From assembly GCF_000005505.3 (NCBI RefSeq), contig NC_016132.3, positions 7,688,001 through 7,752,000 on the forward strand: a stretch of DNA of 64,000 nt, written 5' to 3'. Every line of letters starts with the position of its first letter. The first letter of the stretch is position 1. A program made the translations under genes and the position numbers. Of the stretch, positions 1 through 12,187 are shown in pieces. The stretch comes from Brachypodium distachyon (lineage: Eukaryota > Streptophyta > Magnoliopsida > Poales > Poaceae). The notes beneath the pieces are model-generated. The model was not told the DNA's origin and searched no databases. It saw nothing but the letters and a program-made list of their open reading frames with translations.

Positions 1-14
1 TTGGATGTGATTTT

Positions 15-29
15 GTCTCCAATAGTTTT
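15..29. repeat. Target-site duplication, left copy
   Basis: The 15-mer GTCTCCAATAGTTTT occurs here and again at 3207-3221, on either side of the LINE. A perfect direct repeat of this length next to an oligo-T run is the signature of target-primed reverse transcription. Confidence 0.85.
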
Positions 30-3000
30 TTTTCTAGAATACGCCTAGCCACGCGTATCATATATATAGAAAAAGAATTACCGCGACGCAGTTACATGCC
101 CGGAGGCCTTAGCGTTAGGGATTACTCGCTTACAGTCCACGACTCACGCACCCTTACAAAAGGAGTTAGGATTCTATCCTTAAACAAGCCAGCACTCTCC
201 CAAGCGGCGCCCTCCTGCTCAATAGAGTGAGCCACCATCGACACGCACGAACGAACCCCCTAAAAAACAATCGCATTTCGGTGTCGCCAAAGGCACCAGC
301 AAATGAGGATGATTCCAGTAGCGAAGTCCCTGCGAATTCTTCGGTCACCAAAATGCAGACCGGACCACCACTGAATCAAGCCAAGCTGACCATCCGGCAT
401 CAGATCCAGCCGCCTCCATCTCCTGAGGAAGATGTCCCAAATCTGCCTAGCGAAGACACACCCGACCATAAGATGAGAAATGGTCTCAGGTGCCTGGTCG
501 CAGAAGGGACAATGTGCCAGGTGCCGCATACCATGACGACTCAAACGATCCGCCGTCCAACAACGGCCTCTAAGAGCAAGCCAAACGAATACCTTGCAAC
601 GGCTCGGTGCCCTAGAACTCCAAAGATCATCGGCACATGGGGCAGCCTCTCTCCCCGAGAAGAAAGCGTCGTAGGCCGAGGACGCCGTGTATAGACCAGA
701 TCGGTCAAGGTTCCACCTGAAGGCGTCTTCATTCGGTGATAGTTCCACCGCCCGAACCAGCTCCCAAATCACAACGAACTAGTCAAATTCCTGGACAACA
801 AGAGAGGCACCCACGCCATGCACCCAAGTATTGTTGGTCAACGTGTCGGCAACCGAGATCTTCCTTGCGCTAGGAGTCAGGCGAGCAGACAAAGTTGGAG
901 CAATCAGATCGAGGCTCACACCATCCAACCAACGGTCGATCCAGAACAGTGCGCGCTGCCCATTACCACCGAGACCGTGACAGCCGCATGAAACAGGTCA
1001 AGCGACTGATCCGAGACTTGCAGGTTAAGGTCAGCCCACGGCCTCGCACTGTCCGACCTTTGGAGCCAGCACCATCTAGCTCAACACCACATTAAGTAGC
1101 CGCAGGATTGGAAGACCTAGGACACCCATCATTTTCGGAGAGCAGACCAAGTCCCACTCAACCAAGCAGTGGCCACCACGAACGTCGCGACGACCCTTCC
1201 ATAGGAAACCACGGCAAATCTTCTGGATGTTCTCAATGAGTTTCACCGGAAGGTCCAGGGATAGCATGGCATAGACCGGCATAGCACTAAGGGTCGATTG
1301 CACCAAGGTCAACCTGCCCCCTAAGAAAAGCAAGGGCGCTGACCACATCTTCAGCTTACCAGCCACTTTATCAATGAGGGTGTGGAGCTGCGCCGCCGAC
1401 GGTCTTCTCAGCCCAAGAGGAATGCCAAGGTAGCAACAAGGTAAAGGTTGGACCACACACCACAGCCTTTGCCCCACCAAGTCCTCTTGCTCAACAATGC
1501 AACGAATAAGGTGCGTCGAGGTTTTCCCAAAATTTATTCAGAGCCCCGAAGCGCTATCGAAGTCTTCAAGAATGGCCACACAAGCCTCCATCTCCTCTTC
1601 CACAGGCTTGAGGAAGATAACCGCCTCGTCCGTGAAGAACAAGGAACGTTGCTTGAGACCACTACGAGCCAGAGGCGAGGCGACAACAATCCCCAGCGTT
1701 CCTCTCTCACCATCATAGCATGAAGCACATCCATGGCAAGAATGAATAACATAGGTGAAAGCGGGTCCCCCTGCCGCAAACCACGACGGTGTAGAATGTC
1801 TCTTCAGGGGATGCCATTGACCAGCACTCTGGTCGTGGAGGAGCCAAGCAAGGCACCAATCCAACCAATCCACCTGCGACCAAACCCAAGCCAACGAAAG
1901 ACATCAAAAAGGAAGAACCAATTCAACGAGTCGAAGGCCTTGGTGATGTCCAGCTTCAGAAGCACCGCCGGCTGCCTCAACTGATGTAAATGCCGGGTTG
2001 TGCCTTGCATCAACTGGAAATTATCATGGAGACAACGACCATGCACAAAAGCACCTTGGTGGGGCCCCACAAGACAAGGTAGCTCCGGGCCAAGACGGTT
2101 GGCCAGCACCTTGGAGATCAACTTGCCGATAGCATGGATCAAGCTAATCGGCTGGAAATCACGGATGTATTCCACCACCTGCTGCTTGGGGAGGAGACAG
2201 ATAAGGGCCTGGTTTATCGCCTCCAAACCACGCACATCAAGTGAGGCGAAAGCCCTGAAACAAGCCATGACGTCCTCTTTTATAATGGGCCAACACGAGG
2301 TGAAGAAACGTGTCGTGAAGCCGTCCGGGCCCGGGCATTTGTCCGGCGGTAAGTTCCTTACTGCCATCCACACTTCCTCCTCCGAGTAGTCGCCGTCAAG
2401 GTCCAAGGGTTGGGCCGAATGCAGGCCCAAGAATTTGGGGTCCAAAGCAAAAGGACGGTCCTCGACGGAGCCCAACAAAGCACCGAAGAAATCATCCGCC
2501 ACCGAGGAGATCCCATCGTGGTCCGAAATCAACCCCCCATCCACTCCAAGAGACGCAATGAAGTTTTTCCGTTTGCGCTGACTAGCATGAAGATGGAAGA
2601 ATTTAGTGTTTGCATCCCCCTCCTTGAGCCACAGAAGGCAGGAGCGTTGCCTAGCAATCGTTCTTTCAAGGGAGCAAAGGCCGAGGAGTTTCTTCTTCAT
2701 GAGAGATCGAAGGAGCCTCTCCTGGGCAGACAAGGGCCGCCTCTCCATAGCCACATCAAACCGCAAAATCACCTCCGTGGCCACCAAAATTTGCAACTTG
2801 GTATTGCCCACAAATTTGTCACTCCTGCTTTTAAGTCGTCTAGCCGCCACCTGCAACCTTGCGGCCGTTCATTGGAATGGATTGAGAATATGAGCCATCT
2901 CACACCAAGCCGTGGACACCACCTCACGAAAGCTAGGCACCTTCGGCCAAAAAGTTTCAAAATGAAATCTATGCCCCACTCTCAAATCAGCCGCCAAATC

Positions 3001-3206
3001 AAGGATCAAAGGGCAATGATCAGACGTGGCAGTACTAAAAGCGGATAAGTAGGAGTTGGGCAGCAGCGTCTCCCAATCCACACTCGAAAAAACACGATCC
3101 AAGTGCTCCACCGTGGGCCGATTGCGCTCATTAGACCATGTGAAGCGCCGACCCGCCAAGTACAGCTCCTTAAGCTCAAGGTCAGCAAGAAGCCGCCTGA
3201 ACCTTG
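30..3206 (-). mobile_element. 5'-truncated L1-type LINE retrotransposon
   Basis: This non-LTR retrotransposon is inserted on the minus strand. Its 3' end is at the left, where a short oligo-T run on the plus strand (26-33) represents the poly(A) tail. Reading right to left it holds the C-terminal part of an apurinic-type endonuclease (2869-3159, ending in an SDHCPLIL motif), a reverse transcriptase spread over several frames (about 1080-2856), and a zinc-binding RT-associated domain (260-772, with C-x2-C and H motifs). The N-terminal endonuclease half and any ORF1 are missing, so the copy was truncated at the 5' end on insertion. A perfect 15-bp duplication flanks it. Frameshifts and a damaged catalytic motif mean it cannot move by itself. 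Confidence 0.9.
260..3159 (-). pseudogene. LINE ORF2 remnant (endonuclease-RT-zinc domain)
   Basis: This is the decayed coding part of the LINE. The frame at 1804-2856 holds RT fingers and palm blocks, including a PDGFTTRFF-like block, the LPK/QPISLI block and LKLDITKAFDSLNW with the first catalytic Asp. The next block, RQGDPLSPMLFILAMDVL, is in another frame (1534-1779). The second catalytic motif, normally F/Y-A-D-D, reads FTDEAVIF in the frame at 1538-1894. The 1076-1480 frame carries the post-palm YLGIPLG block, and 260-772 carries the zf-RVT-type domain. At least two frameshifts and the D-to-E change show an inactive copy. Confidence 0.85.
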
Positions 3207-3221
3207 GTCTCCAATAGTTTT
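3207..3221. repeat. Target-site duplication, right copy
   Basis: Second copy of the 15-bp direct repeat GTCTCCAATAGTTTT that flanks the LINE. Confidence 0.85.
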
Positions 3222-3354
3222 AGACTTATGGTGTCGACGGAAATTCCTGGAATGCAGTTTGTGTACAGGTCTGATACCAGTTGGATCAGTTCTTGGTTCG
3301 CAAGTTCCATGGTTTTTTTTCTAGGAGGGGTGGATTTTAGATCAGAAATGTTAC
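3222..3354 (-). other. Possible coding exon of an unrecognised gene, cut by the LINE
   Basis: On the minus strand an AG acceptor preceded by a pyrimidine-rich stretch (TTTCTTCTGACAG) opens a frame with no stop across the TSD. It reads FVNARNISDLKSTPPRKK, then MELANQELIQLVSDLY and a final LKLLETK. If the LINE is removed, the frame continues unbroken into bases 14-1. I do not recognise the protein. It could be the end of a gene lying mostly left of the window, or chance. It does not look like the missing domain of the FAD synthetase next door. Confidence 0.35.
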
Positions 3355-3364
3355 GAGCGTTCAC

Positions 3365-3809
3365 AAAGCTCTGTCAGAAGAAACCTTCTCTCTCAACTCT
3401 GAATTTCTGAGCAGTTCCACATGGATTCGTGTGTTTCATATTGTACAGTACTTTTTAAAGAGATTCCTCAAGGTGACAAGCTAGGGTCCATTCAAACCTG
3501 GCAAGGATGCCTCTAACAATTTTGCTGCAACAAGACATACAAGCATTCGCAATCCTCACCTTCCGTTCAAGCAGTGCTAAATTCAAACGTTCTGGCTATA
3601 ATAGCTTTTTTAGATGCAAGATGTAATAATCTTACTAATGCACAGATGTTATAGTTAATCAATAAATATTATAAACTGAACATATACACGCTAATATTCA
3701 CATAGTTTCATCGATGAGATCTTGATAGAAAGCGAGCACAATGAGATTTACAAAGTTTATGACCTGCCTAGAACGTGTGGATTTCACCTGAACTTTGAAA
3801 TGTACTTTA
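3365..3809. other. Gene-poor stretch downstream of FAD synthetase-like gene
   Basis: AT-rich sequence downstream (minus strand) of the FAD synthetase-like stop codon. I see no convincing ORF or repeat. It probably contains the 3' UTR of that gene. Confidence 0.5.
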
Positions 3810-6135
3810 CTACAAATGACTCGTTTGTCGTGGCTTAGTTTTATCCATGCCCTTTCTTGCATCAGAACTACTTTTTGCTTTGCTATTGATCTTCTTTGCT
3901 CTACCGGCCCTTTCAAATGTTCCATCTGATAGCATGTATGCTGGTTTAAACGAGCCTGACCCATCGCTCAGCAATGCATTTGGAACAGTGTCATGTATGC
4001 TCCCAATAGAAGTGTACCTTGAATCAGAGAAAGTAGAAGGAGATGCATGAGTGATCATAAATTTTATAAACTAAAGACCGGATAGCTTCTGGAACTACTG
4101 AGATAACAAGTTAGTTTTACTGAAAGAGGTGAAAGTTTAGAATATCATAGTAACAATACTGCCCAATACAGGGAAAGGGAACTAATTCCATACATTTTAG
4201 AGGGTTCCTACTAAGTTAATTTTCTCAAGAATGATGCGATAAATAGCACCCTGATCCTGTTGACCACATATCTACCAAAAAAGTTCAAGAGTCAAGACTG
4301 AATGAACATACCCTTGATCATAAAGGCTGCAGTATTTGACCTTGCAGGTTAACAGGAAAGACCAGACATCCCTGTCAAAGCACAGCATGCTCTTCAGAAT
4401 TTTAATTAGCACTGGCAAAACGTAAATTATGACTGCTTTACATTTAAATTAGCACTCTGGAAAAACTTATGACTGATTTACAACTGAATCAGAACCCTGA
4501 AAAATTGCAAGCTCCAATTGGTTCACATGATCAGGAAACAAACCTGTAGGACCAATTCAAGATAGGATTCACCCTCATGAAAGGAGGCCAGCTAGCTGAG
4601 CTAGGAGAGAACTGTTCTTGATCAACCTGTAATTTCATATTGTTAGTTTAATCTAAGGATATGCTGGATAATAAATCACTGGTAATTGGAAAAGAAAGTT
4701 ACCGCGTTGGGATCGCCATTTCTAGTGCCAAGGAAAATTGCTTTAATAGGCTTTTCTTTCAACAGAGCTTCTAGGCCAGATTTGAAATCTGTATTGATAG
4801 ACTCCAATGGCAAACCGTAGCTGCAGAGCCAGGAAAAGTCATGAAACTGCTATTCTTTCATCCTACTCCTCAGTAACAAAAAGAATTAGACATGGGACGT
4901 GAGTTCTTACACCGCAGCTGTGTCGTAAGTGAACGCGTCTATTTCAGGAAATGCAGTAGGGTCCTCGAAGTAGATGGTCCTGATAGGGCAGTTTTGAATG
5001 GTGTTATCCATTTGATCTCCGCAGCCTGAACTTACTTTGTGGAGATAGTAGCTAGCCCGAAGCAAATGAAGAAGTACCTGTTTGGTGAATTACATTGATA
5101 TCGTGTTAAGCTTGTGAAAAGGAAAGCAAGTGACTGCAGTTAAAATGTTGAGGAGAGAGTATAGACATGGATATATTACCGTTGAATCTTTGCCACCATT
5201 GAAGCTGAAAGCGGTTTCGTCAAACCTGTAAAGTGAAATATCTGAGACTAAGATTTGGACCGACTATTATATACCAAAGGTAACACCCGAATACTAAATC
5301 CTTCCCACTATTGAAGCTTGCACAACACAATATTAGTACTGTTTCAAAACTACATTGTGCATATCCATAATGCACTACAGAATTCAAGTAAGTTATTTGG
5401 ACATAGGCTAAATGCATCTAGAAGCATCCACTTGTAACAGCTTCAGATCAAGAGTACAGAATTTATGTATCATAACTTCTGTTTCTGTGAAAAGATGCAT
5501 GGTCGATATGGCTTTTCTTTTGCTTGATTAAGTTTGTATGTCTCATTATAACTATTTCTAAGTCAACGCTAAGAACCGTTCGATCCAATCACTGAGATTT
5601 GTGCAAGATTCATACAAGTACAAAAGATAAAAAAATCTTAATCGGATGGCTATGATTGTCGACTAAGAATATGTCTAAAAAGAGAGAGCACTAAATGACT
5701 AAACACTGGCTCAAGTTGAATTCTATTTTTGTTCTTCAGGTAACACGCTCAGCCGACGAACAGATACTAATTTACACCTACTGTTCACTGCTCTAAAACC
5801 CTGACTGAGTCGATCACGTCGATCAGTGGATCAAATTAAGGGGGGCGAAAAACCTACAATCGATTGAACTAATCGAATTTAAGGACATCACTCAGGAAGA
5901 TGCATGAAAAATATCCTAAACTAAAAGTCCTGCTACTCCATAAAACCAAAGATAAAATTTCTCCCGCAGAGACGAGTCCTGTCAAGGGAGAGAGGGAGAG
6001 GATCGGAGGAGGCCTAGGGCGTGTGCGCACGTACGGGTAGAGCGCGAAGGCTCGCTGGATGGCGTAGACGGCGCGGTCATACTTGGCGCGCATACGAGAG
6101 TCGGAGCTCGCCCTCACCGCCCGGTCGATCTCCAT
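3810..6135 (-). CDS. FAD synthetase-like protein, PAPS-reductase-type domain (possibly truncated or pseudogene)
   Basis: FAD synthetases of this type adenylylate FMN with ATP to give FAD. Seven exons on the minus strand join in phase: 6135-6035, 5225-5180, 5077-4911, 4820-4703, 4626-4545, 4371-4312 and 4017-3810. The start is MEIDRAVRAS, then AIQRAFALYP-FDETAFSFNGGKDST, where SFNGGKDST is the nucleotide-binding PP-loop. Later come IRTIYFEDPTAFPEID, KAIFLGTRNGDPNA, WPPFMRVNPI and YTSIGSIHDTVPNALL ending in ERAGRAKK, all typical of the family. The usual plant protein continues into a molybdopterin-binding-like domain. Here the frame stops about 28 residues after ERAGRAKK, giving only about 217 residues. 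As I read it, exon 5 is one base short (...ATC TGA ATT GG...), which would stop translation after NPI. It may therefore be a pseudogene. Intron 1 carries a MITE. Confidence 0.75.
5553..5671. mobile_element. MITE with TATTTCTTAGTCGAC-like ends
   Basis: A block of about 119 bp in intron 1 of the FAD synthetase-like gene starts TATTTCTAAGTCAAC and ends GTCGACTAAGAATA, an imperfect inverted repeat. The interior is closely similar to 23443-23562. The two copies define a small non-autonomous DNA transposon family. Confidence 0.65.
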
Positions 6136-7465
6136 GGCGCCGCTCCCCGGCCCGGCCGTGCTGTCTCCTCCGGCGAAGCGCAAGCGAGGTGCGGGAGAGA
6201 GATCGAGTTCGCGACCTCGCAAGGGGGTGAGTGGGTTGAATCGATCGATCGAAGTACAGAGCAACGCGCCGGGACTCGAAGAAGCGGCGCGTGCCTGAGG
6301 TATACCCCAGCCGGCGTAGATTCAAATTCGGCACCCTTGTTCGAGCGTAACTGCCACGGACATGTCTTTTATCATCTTGGATTTGACGCAACGGGTCGTT
6401 TGGAACCGAGGATTTTTACGGAATTCTTACAGGAAAGGAATTGTACATGAATACATTCCTTCGCACCGTTCGGAACAAAGGATAGAAAAGGGAAACGTTC
6501 GTTTACTCTCGAGCGCTGCTCCCCTTATCAGACGCCACACATCTCCTCACCGGCACAAAACGTCTACACACAGTCACAAACAGCAGACTCACGGAATCCT
6601 TACAGCATATAGGTACGATCGCCCCTATTTGTAATCGTAACATGTCAAGTCATTTTTCCTTTCACTTTATGTAATTTTTCTTTAGTAACCGGCTACTTGT
6701 ATTTTGGATATTTTTGGATGTTGGATGATTTTAATAATATATGGTTGTGTGCATCGATCGATGCAGAGGCCGGGGGTATTCCTCCTTTTCGAAAAAAAAA
6801 GCAATACAGTGTATTGGAACAGGTCTGGACAGATATTTGTAAACCCATTTTATATGGTATCCAATTGATAGGTCATGTCTTAATTGATATTTGACCGTGT
6901 GAATTACTATGGTTGCCTTCACTTGAGCTTGCTTGATATGTGTGCTTGCGACGGGAAATTAAATCCATGCTGTCGAATGGATGCTTGCGACAGGAAAGTA
7001 AGGCGTTATTATGACTTATGAGATAGGAATGGGATGGCCGGCCGGGTTTCAAGATCCGCGTTGTAGTTGCCCATGTTGTTGCAATCAATGTATAAAACTT
7101 TTGTGGTCAAAATGACACAGTATTAGACTGTGTTGGAATAGTATATGTACATCGGATGTCATGTCAATGTGGAAGAAAATATTTACTGCTTCATCTGTAA
7201 AGACAAAAATGGATTGGATGTGGATTATGAAGGATGGGCGCATGCAGAAATTGAGAGGGTACCGTGTTTTTTACTACTTAACTGGCTTTAGCTTTCTATC
7301 ACAAACCAATCAAGGAAATTCGATCTATAAATCATGTCAAAAAAATAGTTCGTGAACAGTTCATGACTATGCACAACGTCCCTAGGATTTTCAGATGTCA
7401 TCGGAAACATAGATAAATTATAATTTCAAATAGTATATATGGCCGTGAGATTTTTTTCTGTCCAC
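6136..7465. other. Intergenic, probable FAD synthetase-like promoter side
   Basis: No convincing gene. The first 300 bases are GC-rich and upstream of the FAD synthetase-like start, so they probably hold its 5' UTR and promoter. The rest is AT-rich with only short chance ORFs. Confidence 0.5.
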
Positions 7466-7770
7466 GACTAGAGAGAGAAAATACATGTTCTTAAGAGAGA
7501 ATGGACATATATATACGGAGAAAACTGGATATATATGTATATATAGAGAAAAACGAAATTGAATAGAGAGAGAAAACACATATTCTTGAGAGAGAATGAA
7601 TATATATATATAGAGAGAGAAAACACATATTCTGGAGAGAGAATTGATTTATATATAGATCGAGAGAGAAAACACATATTCTTGAGAGAGAATGAATATA
7701 TGTATAGAGAAAAAAAACACATATTCTTGAGAGAGAAAATATATACATAGAGAGAGAGAAAACACACATT
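7466..7770. repeat. AT/GA-rich minisatellite
   Basis: At least five degenerate tandem copies of a unit of about 45-60 bp built on AGAGAGAAAACACATATTC, then TTGAGAGAGAATGAATATAT. The repeats create artificial open frames on both strands. Confidence 0.85.
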
Positions 7771-8971
7771 ATTTATAATTCTTTGAATGCATCTAGTGGG
7801 AATAGTTATAGATCTGGAAGGAACATGTTTTTACATCTGGAACTATCGATCGAATAGTCAAAGGCATGGCCATTCTTTAACATACTAACGGGAAGCCCTT
7901 TAGACTCCGTTAGCTTCCATCGACACAGTGATAAACTCACGTCAGCCATCGTGGCTGTAGGAGATTTCGCGGACGGACAAGATTGATGGAGCAACACGCT
8001 GGGGAGTAGAAAATCCACTCTCGATAGAAAAATGTGCATTCCTGTGAAACAATGTTGCTACAATGTGATTTCATAGGAAATAAAACATCCACCTTGAGCT
8101 CATTTTTTTCACACATGAAACAACTCTCAATGTTCCTGCGTTCCGAACGTTTTTTCTACCTCAAACCTATGTTTTCAATTCGTATATGATTTCATATACA
8201 TGTCATGTCAATTTCTGTATTTTTTCTATTACTGTGTTTTCTCTATCTGCGTTCCAAACGGGCCTAAGTTTGGCCTGGATGTGTGCGGGTTTTTTTCGGG
8301 AAACTGGATCTGCCGTTTGAATGTCATTTGATACATATATACAAAAACAAAAGGCAAATTTGATTTATTTTTTCTAAAAAGAAGGACCCCCAAGTATGCG
8401 CATCAATTGATGCATGCGGCCACAATATTATTTGGGAATTATTTTAGCAACAGTTGAGCTATCAGAAGTAAAATTTCTTCTGTGTAAACAAGGACGATCT
8501 AATAGCAATACCACTACTAGTAGGTGCCGTGGTACCCGTACCCCTAAAATTTTGCAAAAAAAATCTCATATTACGTGATATTTATGGCCTCAATATGCCC
8601 CTAAATCTAGCTACTTATGGCTTTGAAAACAATGGTGATGCAGCTTTGATAATAAAAAATGTACCTTTTGTGTAGTGTTTGTGATATTGTGTGATCTATA
8701 AGTGTCGAACGTAATATCCCCAGTGATAAGATTCTAGATCCGCCACTGACTGTCCGCTGGGTGTCATATTCAATGAGGCAAAGTTTGGTCTTCGTGCTAC
8801 TTTCATCAAGTTTCATGTCTCTTACAGGCTTAGTGGCTCAGAGGTTGTAATAAACGAGCGAATGTGCTAGCAGCGATGATATCACATAGTGACCAAGCCA
8901 AACATCTGTTTTGGCTAAACTTTCCATGCGATGCATCTTGTCTAATGCTCGCGCTCCTGAAAGAAAAATAG
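7771..8971. other. Intergenic, no gene seen
   Basis: AT-rich DNA with short ORFs only. No family could be assigned. Confidence 0.5.
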
Positions 8972-9098
8972 TACTCCCTCTGTCCAATAAAAGATGTCTC
9001 ATGTTTTTAAAAATTTAAATGTACCTAGACATGATTTAGTATATAGATGCATTAAAATTTAATCAGAGTTAGACATACTTTGTTGGACGGGAGGAGTA
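8972..9098. mobile_element. Stowaway-like MITE
   Basis: Terminal inverted repeats TACTCCCTCTGTCCAATAAA and its partner ending GGACGGGAGGAGTA enclose about 127 bp of AT-rich sequence flanked by TA. Confidence 0.85.
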
Positions 9099-10838
9099 GC
9101 AACATCAACGACAATGGTAGGTGTGGTTGGTTGCAAAAATTGTGTTGCATACGTAGATAGACGGATTAGAATAGACCAGTAAAATACCCGTGACTTGCAA
9201 TGGCCCACCACACTCTTTCCTGCAAATGTACAGTGACGAAACTATTTAGAAATCGACATGAATGCTCAAAGTCAATAGAATTTGTGTCACTGCGGAGAAT
9301 ATATCCCACACAAACAAGATAATCTTGTTATTATGCACACGATGTCTCTTTCACTTTGACTACATGTGTTCGCAAAAACTTGATCATCAATAAAAAAAAA
9401 CAGAAGACGTTGCGCTACCTCATGACTATAGGTGGCCAATTGGTCGGGCCAAAAAGCCCGTGAGCTCGCAGGGCCAAAAAGCACAGAACTAAACGGGTTG
9501 TGCTGGCCCGCAAGCCTCGATCTCAAGCCTACATGCCGGTGCGGCACGGCCCATTTAACTTTTTTTTAATCTGTTACACAGGCAACCCATGTCATTCTCG
9601 ATCTGGCGGCCCACTCTGCCACTTCCCTCATTCGTTGCGGGCCTGTCCCCTCCCCAACTACTCCCTATCTGGCGGTCCAGTGCCTGTTCTTCCCTTCTCC
9701 CTATCTACATCCAGGACCACGAGTAGGCAGGAGCTAGATCTCCTCAATTTCCCAATCCCATCGATCTGGACAGCGAAGCCCATTCCTCGTCCCTGATCTG
9801 GTAGCGGTGCACTGCACAATCTTGTGGTGGCACAACACGCTTGGCGGTGGCGAAACACGTGTACGCGAAGCACGGGGGGCACGGATCGGAACTTCTGGCA
9901 GGGAGAGGATGGATGGATGGATCGTATCAGGAATGCTCACCGCTGGCCGCCTGGAGATGCCATCGTGACGTGGCCTCCTGGAGGATTCCTTCGCAACGGG
10001 GATGGATCCCGACCTGTTCCGCGGCCGTGCGGGAAACAAGCTAGGGCACGGTGGCCTCGGGCGCGGAGGAGGGAAAGAGAATCGGGGCGGGACGAGCGCA
10101 CACGACGACCGGCGGCGCAAGGTAGACGTTATGTTTTCTTTTTCTTGTTAGGGTGCGTGGGACGGCCGGAAAAAACGTTTCGTTTTTTTACGATTTTTTC
10201 TGGTGGCATATGGAGCGTAATTTCGGTGAAGTAACGTACCGCGACGTCCGTACCATCACCACCAACTCTAATTTAATATATTGGTATAAATAAATCTCTC
10301 AAGAAGACACATGAGTCGTGGAGAGCCATGAAGAAAAACCCAAGCTGGCACTTTGTGAACCATCTATCACTCTGACCTTCGCTGGTTCCTGTAGCCCTCG
10401 TCTCTGAAGACCGATCCGGCGTCAAGGGGTGGGGAGGACAATGGATCAATGTCTATCATTTATTTTTGGCGCATTTGTTAATTTTGTGCGTACTTGTAAT
10501 GATATCTTGACGATGGTGATGACGTCATGAAATAGTGATGTCTATTAATGATCACCGGGATTCTCTCATTCTCGGCCTCCGGAAGAAGGAAAAATGCAAG
10601 GATCGGACGTCCCATCTATGCCTAGTGGCGGATTCGGAAGAAATGAAACCAAAGGATCTTCGGCGGTAATGCGCTCCCAGCTCTTGATGTGGCACATTTG
10701 ATTTGGGAGAAGATCCAAAACAGATCCCGAACATCCTACACGGGTCCGAGAGATTAGTCTTTCATTTTCTGCACTTTTTTCTCTGCTCCTCCCTCTCCTT
10801 TCCAGAGGCCTTGCCTAGCCTTTGCTTATGATTCATTG
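9099..10838. other. Intergenic with hAT-like remnant
   Basis: Around 9425-9560 lies the GGTGGCCAATTGGTCGGGCC and GCCCGT/GGGCC-rich sequence seen at ends of grass hAT elements; a related block is at 27255-27440. From about 9600 to 10130 the DNA is GC-rich with overlapping ORFs on both strands and no recognisable protein. Confidence 0.4.
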
Positions 10839-10963
10839 TACTCTCTCCGTCCGTCCTAAATTAATTAACGTGAATTTGCATAGATTTTTATACAAATCCA
10901 CGTCAATTAATTTGGTAAGGTATAATTATTTCTGCTAATCTAATCAAATCGAACGGACGGAAT
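10839..10963. mobile_element. MITE with CTCTCTCCGTCCG ends
   Basis: Left end TACTCTCTCCGTCCGTCC and right end GAACGGACGGAAT, with an internal inverted match (AATTAATTAACGTGAATTTG against CACGTCAATTAATTTG). Confidence 0.7.
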
Positions 10964-11104
10964 CAGCCGTCTTTTTCCCTCAATTTTTTTAACGTGTGTC
11001 CCATGCTCGGATGGTAGGATCGATCAGATACCAATCCGCGTTTATTCCCTAGTGTAGCAACAGTTTGTGCAACCCAGATTTGGCTGTTTGCATCGCACGC
11101 ATCG
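10964..11104. other. Intergenic
   Basis: Short gap between a MITE and the LINE fragment. Nothing seen. Confidence 0.5.
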
Positions 11105-11330
11105 TTTTTTTTTGCAAGGGAAAGAAAATATATTAATCAGGCGTAGAGAAATCATCTCTTAGAACATTCAGTAAAGGCAGAGGAAAGTTGCTAAACCACC
11201 CACAAGACTGCCTATCAACACGACCAAGGTTTGCAAGCCAGTGGCTTGCGTTGTTTTGTTCCCGGTGAATCTTGCGTAAGGAGATGCTGTGTCTCTGGGC
11301 AATGGTCAAGCAAGCAGCCTTCACAGGTCA
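11105..11330 (-). mobile_element. Retroelement fragment with RNase H-like tail
   Basis: A minus-strand frame at 11133-11324 reads ISLRKIHREQNNASHWLANLG, similar to the C-terminal end of the RNase H-like domain common in plant non-LTR elements. A T-run on the plus strand at 11105-11112 fits a poly(A) tail. It is a severely 5'-truncated fragment; I could not find its target-site duplication. Confidence 0.5.
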
Positions 11331-12187
11331 CTCGTGTGGCTTTAAGACTCTGACGAGAAAATACTCTGGCAGGGCAATGCTCCACTGTATGGTTTTCCGT
11401 CTCATCCAGATGCTATGCTATTTTAAATAGCGTTTTGAAAAAAAAAAATCAAATGTAGCCTAAAATTAAATGTTCAGCATAACAACGTACTAAAAAATTC
11501 TCCAATCATTTTGAAGACCAAATCCATGACATAAACAAAAGATACAAAGCATAATTGAAGCACTAGAGGTGACGACGCCGCTGGCCGCAAGATGGAGAAA
11601 AGGCGGTCTGTTGCGAATTGGAGGAAGGAGTCGTCGTCACCGCTGCCGGTCACGAGCTGTGAGGATTTGCCGCCTCCGGCCCTCATGGTGGAACCAGTTA
11701 GGTCCGAGAGACTGAGACTAGGAGATTTTGAGTATGGTCTTTAGTCCGACGTGGTACTATTTGATCAATTTTGGACGCTATAATATTTAGCGATGCTATA
11801 GCATATAGCATTTAGCATTATTTAGCATGCTAATAGCGAGAATAGTGGCATGGTGAGAAAAATTGCTTAAACGTAGCGTCGGGTGCTTAAACTTGGCGTC
11901 GGGTCTTCAGATATGCTATAGCGACGTTGTAGTGAGAAAATAAGGCGCTATTTAAAACCACGGTAAAAATGATTAATTAGGGATAGCCTTTCATCGAGAA
12001 GAAAAGAAGATCAGCTTAGGCCTTTCCAAAGGGGAGAAAAGGTTAGCGAAAGCAAAAAAAAGAGCTCCATCAAGGGCATCACCATCAACAACCACTGAAG
12101 ACATAAAAGTCAAGCTCGTCAACGCGTGAGGAAGGCAAGTAGGCAACGGGGGAAGAATCCAACCCAAAGAGGAAAAATCGCAGAGCC
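11331..12187. other. Repeat-like AT-rich DNA and F-box gene promoter
   Basis: From about 11415 to 11965 the motif TTTTAAATAGCG / CGCTATTTAAAACC appears near both ends, with several GCTATAGC and TTAGCAT repeats inside, suggesting an old inverted-repeat element of about 550 bp. The last 200 bases before 12188 should contain the F-box gene promoter and leader. Confidence 0.4.

Noticed and set aside
6021..6391. Plus- and minus-strand ORFs around FAD synthetase-like exon 1
   Set aside because: Only MEIDRAVRAS...AFALYP joins in phase to the next exon; the others are out of frame with it.
7468..7769. Repetitive ORFs with SLKNMCFLS-like repeats
   Set aside because: Translation of the GA/AT-rich minisatellite, not a protein.
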